Position numbers and translations under genes: made by a program
Assembly: GCF_017309185.1 (NCBI RefSeq)
Contig: NZ_JAEKJZ010000003.1
Span: forward strand, 1-64,000
Direction: 5' to 3'
Length of the DNA: 64,000 nt
From: Roseibium aggregatum
GTDB lineage: Bacteria; Pseudomonadota; Alphaproteobacteria; Rhizobiales; Stappiaceae
Shown here: in pieces, positions 59,298 through 64,000 of the stretch
Numbering within the stretch: the first letter of the stretch is position 1
How the letters are laid out: every line of letters starts with the position of its first letter
Notes under the pieces: model-generated
What the model was told of the DNA's origin: nothing
The model's database searches: none
Seen by the model: the letters and a program-made list of their open reading frames with translations, nothing else

Positions 59298-60791
59298 ATG
59301 GGCCGACTGGTTCTGGCGATAGATCAGGGCACGACTTCGAGCCGGGCAATCGTTTTCGACGGTGATTTTCGTCCCGTCAGCATCGGGCAGACCGAATTTC
59401 CGCAGCATTTTCCAACCTCGGGCTGGGTGGAGCACAGTCCGTCCGACATCTGGTCGAGCACGCTGTCGGTCTGCCGCGAGGCTCTGTCGAAAGCCCCGGA
59501 TGGCGGCAGTGGGGTCGAAGCGATCGGCATCACCAATCAGCGCGAGACCACGCTGATCTGGGACCGCTCCACCGGTGAGCCGGTTTACAATGCCATCGTC
59601 TGGCAGGATCGCCGGACGGCGGATTTTTGCGCGAAGCTGCGGGCCGAAGGGCTTGAAGAAACGTTCGCGGCAAAAACCGGTCTGCTGCTCGATCCGTATT
59701 TCTCCGGAACGAAGATCGCCTGGATTCTCGACAACGTGGAGGGCGTGAGGGCGCGCGCGGAGCGCAGCGAACTGGCGTTCGGAACCGTCGACAGCTGGCT
59801 CATCTGGCAACTTACGGGCGGAGAGGTCCACGCGACCGACGCGACCAATGCCTCCCGGACGCTGATTTACAACATTCACGAGAATGCCTGGGATACGGAC
59901 CTGTGCAGGCTGCTCAATATCCCGATGAACCTGTTGCCGGACGTCAGGGACAATGCGGCCGAATATGGTGTCACCCGTGCGGAGTTGTTCGGGGCGCGCA
60001 TACCCATTCTGGGCGTGGCCGGCGATCAGCAGGCAGCCACTCTTGGGCAGGCCTGTTTCAAACCGGGCATGGTGAAATCCACCTACGGTACGGGCTGTTT
60101 CGCCTTGATGAATACCGGCGAAACGCCGGTGCTGTCGCGGAACAGGCTGCTGACGACGATTGCCTACCGCTTGTCGGGAAAGACGGTCTACGCCCTGGAG
60201 GGGTCGATCTTCGTTGCCGGTGCGGCGGTCCAGTGGCTGCGCGACGGGTTGGGCATCATCGAGAGTGCATCCGATACACAGGGACTTGCCGAAGCGGCCG
60301 ATCCCGGGCAGGACATTTACCTCGTTCCCGCCTTCGTCGGTCTCGGGGCGCCGTACTGGGACGCGGATGCCCGTGGCGCCCTGTTCGGCCTGACACGCAA
60401 CACCGGTCCGAAGGAGATTGCGCGTGCGGTTCTTCAAAGCGTGGGTTACCAGACCAGCGACCTGATCTCGGCCATGCGGTCCGATTGGCCCGGGGCGGAA
60501 CAACCGGTTCTGAGGGTCGATGGCGGCATGACCGCGTCCGATTGGACCATGCAGTTTCTGGCCGATATTCTGGGGGCGCCCGTTGACCGGCCGACGGTGG
60601 CGGAAACGACGGCTCTGGGTGCTGCGTGGCTGGCGGGATCGATGGCCGGAATCTGGCCGGATGAGGAAAAATTCGGCACCCGGTGGAAACTGGAACGAAG
60701 ATTTGAACCGCGTCTCGCGGAAAGCGAGCGCAAGCGTCTTCTGTCCGGCTGGGCGCAAGCGGTTGATCGGACCCGTTCGACCCGGTCCTGA
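59298..60791 (+). CDS. glpK: Glycerol kinase
   Basis: A 497-aa FGGY-family kinase phosphorylating glycerol with ATP. The N-terminal domain has [13 protein letters not shown], the substrate region [14 protein letters not shown] and WQDRRT, and the C-terminal FGGY signature region around [18 protein letters not shown] and [24 protein letters not shown] lies six bases before the ATG at 59298. It forms an operon with glpD; no glpF or ABC glycerol transporter gene is in the window. Confidence 0.96.
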   Translation: MGRLVLAIDQGTTSSRAIVFDGDFRPVSIGQTEFPQHFPTSGWVEHSPSDIWSSTLSVCREALSKAPDGGSGVEAIGITNQRETTLIWDRSTGEPVYNAIVWQDRRTADFCAKLRAEGLEETFAAKTGLLLDPYFSGTKIAWILDNVEGVRARAERSELAFGTVDSWLIWQLTGGEVHATDATNASRTLIYNIHENAWDTDLCRLLNIPMNLLPDVRDNAAEYGVTRAELFGARIPILGVAGDQQAATLGQACFKPGMVKSTYGTGCFALMNTGETPVLSRNRLLTTIAYRLSGKTVYALEGSIFVAGAAVQWLRDGLGIIESASDTQGLAEAADPGQDIYLVPAFVGLGAPYWDADARGALFGLTRNTGPKEIARAVLQSVGYQTSDLISAMRSDWPGAEQPVLRVDGGMTASDWTMQFLADILGAPVDRPTVAETTALGAAWLAGSMAGIWPDEEKFGTRWKLERRFEPRLAESERKRLLSGWAQAVDRTRSTRS

Positions 60792-61086
60792 ACTTTTCTT
60801 CAAGTTGTTCCTTTAGAAAAAGGTTCCTGAATTCAATCCTTTAGTCGGGGTGGCGGGGTGAGTTCCCTTTGGTAATTGATTCTTGCCTAAGCGCCTTGAG
60901 CTGTCAAAAAATTACGGCAGCATCTCTTACCTAGCAAAAATATTTCAAATCCCCCCTGAAATTAGAAATATGTCAGCGGTTGATTTTCTGTCAAAAAACC
61001 GCCTTAGTTTGCGCTGGCCTGGGCTTAACCTTTTGCACATTTCAAGATGCAAGGCCCGGGCTCTTCATCAAGGGGAGAACAGTTTG

Positions 61087-62691
61087 ATGAAATTTCAAAA
61101 AACCTTGAAGGCAACCCTTCTCGGCGCCAGCCTTGCCGTGGTTGCGGCAACCGGCGCCTCCGCAAAAACACTGGTTTACTGCTCGGAAGGTTCGCCGGAA
61201 GGCTTCGATACGGCTCTCTACACCTCCGGTACCACGTTCGACGCTTCCTCCAAGCCGATCTACAACCGGCTGGTCGAGTTCAAGCGCGGCACGACCGAGG
61301 TCCTGCCGGGCCTGGCGGAAAGCTGGGACGTGTCCGAAGACGGTCTGGAATACACCTTCAACCTGCGCAAGGGCGTCAAGTTTCATACCACCGATTTCTT
61401 TACGCCGACCCGCGATTTCAATGCGGACGATGTGATCTTTTCCTTCGAGCGACAGCTCAAAAAAGACAACCCCTGGCATGAGTATACGGCGGGCACTTCC
61501 TGGGAGTACTTTGATGCCATGTCCATGCCCGATCTCATCAAGGAGATCGTGAAGGTTGACGACTACACGGTGAAGTTCGTTCTGAACCGTCCGGAAGCGC
61601 CGATGATCGCCAACCTGGCAATGGATTTCGCCTCCGTTCTATCGGCTGAGTATGCGGGACAACTGGAAAAGGCCGGCACCAAGGAACTCCTGAACCAGCA
61701 GCCAATCGGCACCGGTCCTTTCACCTTCGTCGCCTACCAGAAAGATGCCGTGATCCGTTACGCCGCATTCGCCGATTACTGGAATGGTAAGCAGGCGATC
61801 GACAGCCTGATCTTCGCCATCACGCCGGACGCCGCCGTGCGCCTGCAGAAGCTGAAGGCCGGTGAGTGCCACGTCATGCCGTATCCGGCACCGGCTGATA
61901 TCGCCGACATCAAGGCGGACGACAGCCTGACCATGGTGGAACAGCAGGGCTTGAACGTTGGCTATCTTGCTTACAACACCAAGATCGCTCCCTTCGACAA
62001 GAAGGAAGTCCGCAAGGCGCTGAATCACGCGATCAACAAGCAGGCGATCCTGGATGCCGTCTTCCAGGGCTCCGGCCAGGCCGCGAAGAACCCGATCCCG
62101 CCGACCATGTGGTCCTACAACGACGCGATCGAGGATGACGACTATAATCCAGAACTGGCGAAGGAAATGCTGGCAGCCGCCGGTGTCTCCGACCTGTCCA
62201 TGAAGGTCTGGGCGATGCCGGTTCAGCGTCCGTACAACCCGAATGCCCGCCGCATGGCGGAAGTCATTCAGGCGGATTTCGCCAAGGTTGGTGTCAACGT
62301 CGAGATCGTGTCTTACGAGTGGGGCGAGTATCTCTCCCGTTCGAAGGCTGAGGACCGCGACGGCGCCGTTCTGCTCGGCTGGACCGGCGACAACGGCGAC
62401 CCGGACAACTTCCTGGCCGTTCTGCTCGGCTGTGATGCCGTCGGCGGGTCAAACCGTGCGCAGTGGTGCAACGACGAGTTCGACGCTCTCGTTCAAAAGG
62501 CCAAGACTGTCACCGACAAGGCGGAGCGCACGAAGCTCTACGAAGAGGCGCAGGTCGTCTTCAAGGAAGAAGCGCCCTGGGCGACCATCGCGCATTCCGT
62601 CGTCTTCATGCCGATGTCTTCCAAGGTCACCGGCTACGTCATGGATCCGCTCGGCGGTCACTGGTTCGACGGCGTGGATATCGCGGAGTAA
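61087..62691 (+). CDS. dppA: Dipeptide-type ABC transporter substrate-binding protein
   Basis: A 534-aa periplasmic protein of the DppA/OppA family (SBP family 5). The signal peptide is cleaved near ASA^KTLVYCSEG. The mature start CSEGSPEGFDTALYTSGTTFDASS closely follows E. coli DppA, and a Cys pair later (GCDAVGGSNRAQWC) fits its disulfide. GGGGAG lies nine bases before the ATG; in-frame sequence upstream to 60883 is not protein-like. It heads an operon with dppB and dppC and is followed by a strong hairpin. Confidence 0.92.
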   Translation: MKFQKTLKATLLGASLAVVAATGASAKTLVYCSEGSPEGFDTALYTSGTTFDASSKPIYNRLVEFKRGTTEVLPGLAESWDVSEDGLEYTFNLRKGVKFHTTDFFTPTRDFNADDVIFSFERQLKKDNPWHEYTAGTSWEYFDAMSMPDLIKEIVKVDDYTVKFVLNRPEAPMIANLAMDFASVLSAEYAGQLEKAGTKELLNQQPIGTGPFTFVAYQKDAVIRYAAFADYWNGKQAIDSLIFAITPDAAVRLQKLKAGECHVMPYPAPADIADIKADDSLTMVEQQGLNVGYLAYNTKIAPFDKKEVRKALNHAINKQAILDAVFQGSGQAAKNPIPPTMWSYNDAIEDDDYNPELAKEMLAAAGVSDLSMKVWAMPVQRPYNPNARRMAEVIQADFAKVGVNVEIVSYEWGEYLSRSKAEDRDGAVLLGWTGDNGDPDNFLAVLLGCDAVGGSNRAQWCNDEFDALVQKAKTVTDKAERTKLYEEAQVVFKEEAPWATIAHSVVFMPMSSKVTGYVMDPLGGHWFDGVDIAE

Positions 62692-62707
62692 ACGCCGCTC
62701 AAATCCC

Positions 62708-62747
62708 GGAAGGCGCTGGCAGAAATGCCGGCGCCTTCCAGTTTTTT
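62708..62747 (+). terminator. Intercistronic terminator/attenuator between dppA and dppB
   Basis: A 13-bp stem GGAAGGCGCTGGC / GCCGGCGCCTTCC (one G-T pair) with a 6-base loop, followed by AG and six T residues. It lies 16 bases after dppA. Partial readthrough would keep the binding protein in excess over the permeases. Confidence 0.85.
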
Positions 62748-62810
62748 GGCCGGCGGACATTCTTCTTTTGAAAGACGGTTGCCGCCGGTCCTTCGTATCT
62801 GGATCCTGAC

Positions 62811-63818
62811 ATGCTTCGCTTTCTTCTAGGCCGCCTGGGCCTGTTGATCCCGACATTCTTCGGCGTCACGCTGGTCGCCTTCTCCTTCATCCGGCTGCTG
62901 CCGGGCGATCCGCTCGATCTTCTGGCCGGCGAACGCGGCGTCACGCCCGAGCGCAAGGCGGAACTGATGGCCCAAATGGGTTTCGACAGGCCGCTCTGGC
63001 AACAGTATCTCGACTATGTCGCCGGCGTTTTTCAGGGCGATCTCGGAACGTCATTTGTGTCGAAAAAACCGGTGCTCGACGAGTTCCTGACGCTCTTTCC
63101 CGCGACCGCGGAACTGGCGCTGTGCGCGATTATTCTTGCCGTCTGTCTCGGTATTCCCGCCGGCATTTTCGCCGCGGTCAAACGCGGCTCCTTCGCCGAT
63201 CAGGCAATCATGGGAACGGCGCTCGTCGGCTATTCCATGCCAATCTTCTGGTGGGGCCTGCTCCTGATCATTCTCTTTTCCGGCATCCTGCAATGGACGC
63301 CGGTCTCGGGCCGTATTTCGCTGCTCTATTTCTTCCCGCAGGTTACCGGGTTCATGCTGATCGACAGTCTCCTGTCCGGCGAAAAGGGCGCGTTTCTATC
63401 CGCTGTCCAGCATCTGATCCTGCCGTCGATCGTGCTGGCGACCATCCCGCTTGCCGTGATTGCCCGTCAGACCCGTTCGGCCATGCTTGAGGTGCTCGGC
63501 GAGGACTATGTCCGCACGGCCCGGGCGAAGGGCCTGCCGCCGCGCCGGGTCATCGGCCTTCACGCCTTGCGCAACGCGCTGATCCCGGTGGTGACGACCA
63601 TCGGCCTGCAGGTCGGCGTGCTGCTTGCCGGGGCGATCCTGACGGAGACCATCTTTTCCTGGCCGGGGATCGGCAAGTGGCTGGTCGACAGCATTTCGCG
63701 CCGGGACTACTTCGTCGTTCAGGGGGGGCTCCTCATGATCGCGGCGATCATCATGCTGGTGAATCTGGTCGTGGACGTGCTCTACGGTCTGATCAACCCG
63801 CGCATCCGCCACAACTGA
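62811..63818 (+). CDS. dppB: Dipeptide-type ABC transporter permease DppB
   Basis: A 335-aa inner-membrane permease with six transmembrane segments, the N-terminal TM followed by the conserved FIRLLPGDPLDLL, and the EAA loop EVLGEDYVRTARAKGLPPRRVIGLHALRNALIP, given here as family blocks. It pairs with DppC. It lies downstream of the dppA hairpin, and 15 bases separate its stop from the next ATG. Confidence 0.93.
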   Translation: MLRFLLGRLGLLIPTFFGVTLVAFSFIRLLPGDPLDLLAGERGVTPERKAELMAQMGFDRPLWQQYLDYVAGVFQGDLGTSFVSKKPVLDEFLTLFPATAELALCAIILAVCLGIPAGIFAAVKRGSFADQAIMGTALVGYSMPIFWWGLLLIILFSGILQWTPVSGRISLLYFFPQVTGFMLIDSLLSGEKGAFLSAVQHLILPSIVLATIPLAVIARQTRSAMLEVLGEDYVRTARAKGLPPRRVIGLHALRNALIPVVTTIGLQVGVLLAGAILTETIFSWPGIGKWLVDSISRRDYFVVQGGLLMIAAIIMLVNLVVDVLYGLINPRIRHN

Positions 63819-63833
63819 GCCGGGGACCGGAAA

Positions 63834-64000
63834 ATGACAAACACCTCTCCGGCCGCCAAGGCCGACACGGCGAAACTGGAAGCGGAAAGCCGCAACGCCA
63901 CAAAGGCGCAACTGGCCGAGTTCTGGTATTATTTTTCGCAAAACAAGGGCGCTGTCATCGGACTGGTGGTGTTCGCGCTGCTGGTTCTGATGGCGGTGTT
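63834..64000 (+). CDS. dppC: ABC transporter permease DppC, 5' part only
   Basis: Translation from the ATG at 63834 gives MTNTSPAAKADTAKLEAES, a hydrophilic N-terminus, then LAEFWYYFSQNKGAVIGLV and a first transmembrane helix, the layout of DppC. The gene is cut by the window end after about 55 codons. Position after dppB supports the call. Confidence 0.85.
   Translation, partial: MTNTSPAAKADTAKLEAESRNATKAQLAEFWYYFSQNKGAVIGLVVFALLVLMAV

Overview
The window is GC-rich DNA from a free-living, flagellated alphaproteobacterium. Evidence is the ChpT-CtrA phosphorelay genes, a cluster of GANTC (CcrM-type) sites in front of ctrA, a DUF1134/EipA-like envelope protein and a DUF2336 protein. The Xsc and TRAP genes fit a marine Hyphomicrobiales/Stappiaceae-like organism, but that placement is inference. 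There is no phage, transposase, CRISPR array or rRNA. The only RNA gene is the 3' end of an initiator tRNA at the left edge.

Left third (about 0.3-27 kb): a catabolic block. It holds an xsc sulfoacetaldehyde module (SDR, Xsc, TauZ/YeiH exporter), two further ThDP-dependent enzymes, a sugar-epimerase-like SDR, three IclR regulators and a LacI regulator with a 3-hydroxyacyl-CoA dehydrogenase and an SDR. A beta-oxidation-like set follows: NDP-forming acyl-CoA synthetase, a paired acyl-CoA dehydrogenase, DUF35 plus a Cys-less thiolase-fold protein, and a hydratase/dehydrogenase fusion. A TRAP transporter closes the block. Two recurring operator types tie these units together. One (arms TTTTTGAAA / TTTCAAAAA, 5-bp spacer) lies before both extra ThDP genes, the epimerase and the TRAP operon. 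A second half-site (TAATTYCGC) lies before the xsc unit and before both acyl-CoA units.

Middle (27-43.5 kb): glpR, a coiled-coil membrane-anchored protein, an eipA-like gene, a YHS protein, then chpT-cheA-cheW-cheY-cheB-cheR, a Tat-exported metallo-beta-lactamase-fold protein, ctrA divergent from fliI-fliJ, and fumC. This part joins chemotaxis, the flagellar export ATPase and the cell-cycle regulator.

Right third (43.5-64 kb): a leftward operon of an oversized glutamate synthase large chain (1834 aa), a CysJ-type diflavin reductase, a divergent HmuS-like protein and an unrecognised Cys-rich protein, possibly continuing into a VOC protein and fumC. I consider this the strongest candidate for an undescribed redox system: no GltD is present, the diflavin reductase sits where an electron donor would be expected, and the synthase carries an extra C-terminal region of about 195 residues. 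Beyond it lie a PqiA-like half protein, DUF2336, an MscS-family channel, glpD-glpK, and the start of a dipeptide-type ABC operon (dppA-dppB-dppC, cut by the window end).

Start sites were set from Shine-Dalgarno spacing where it was clear. Family names come from recognised motifs, without any database search.
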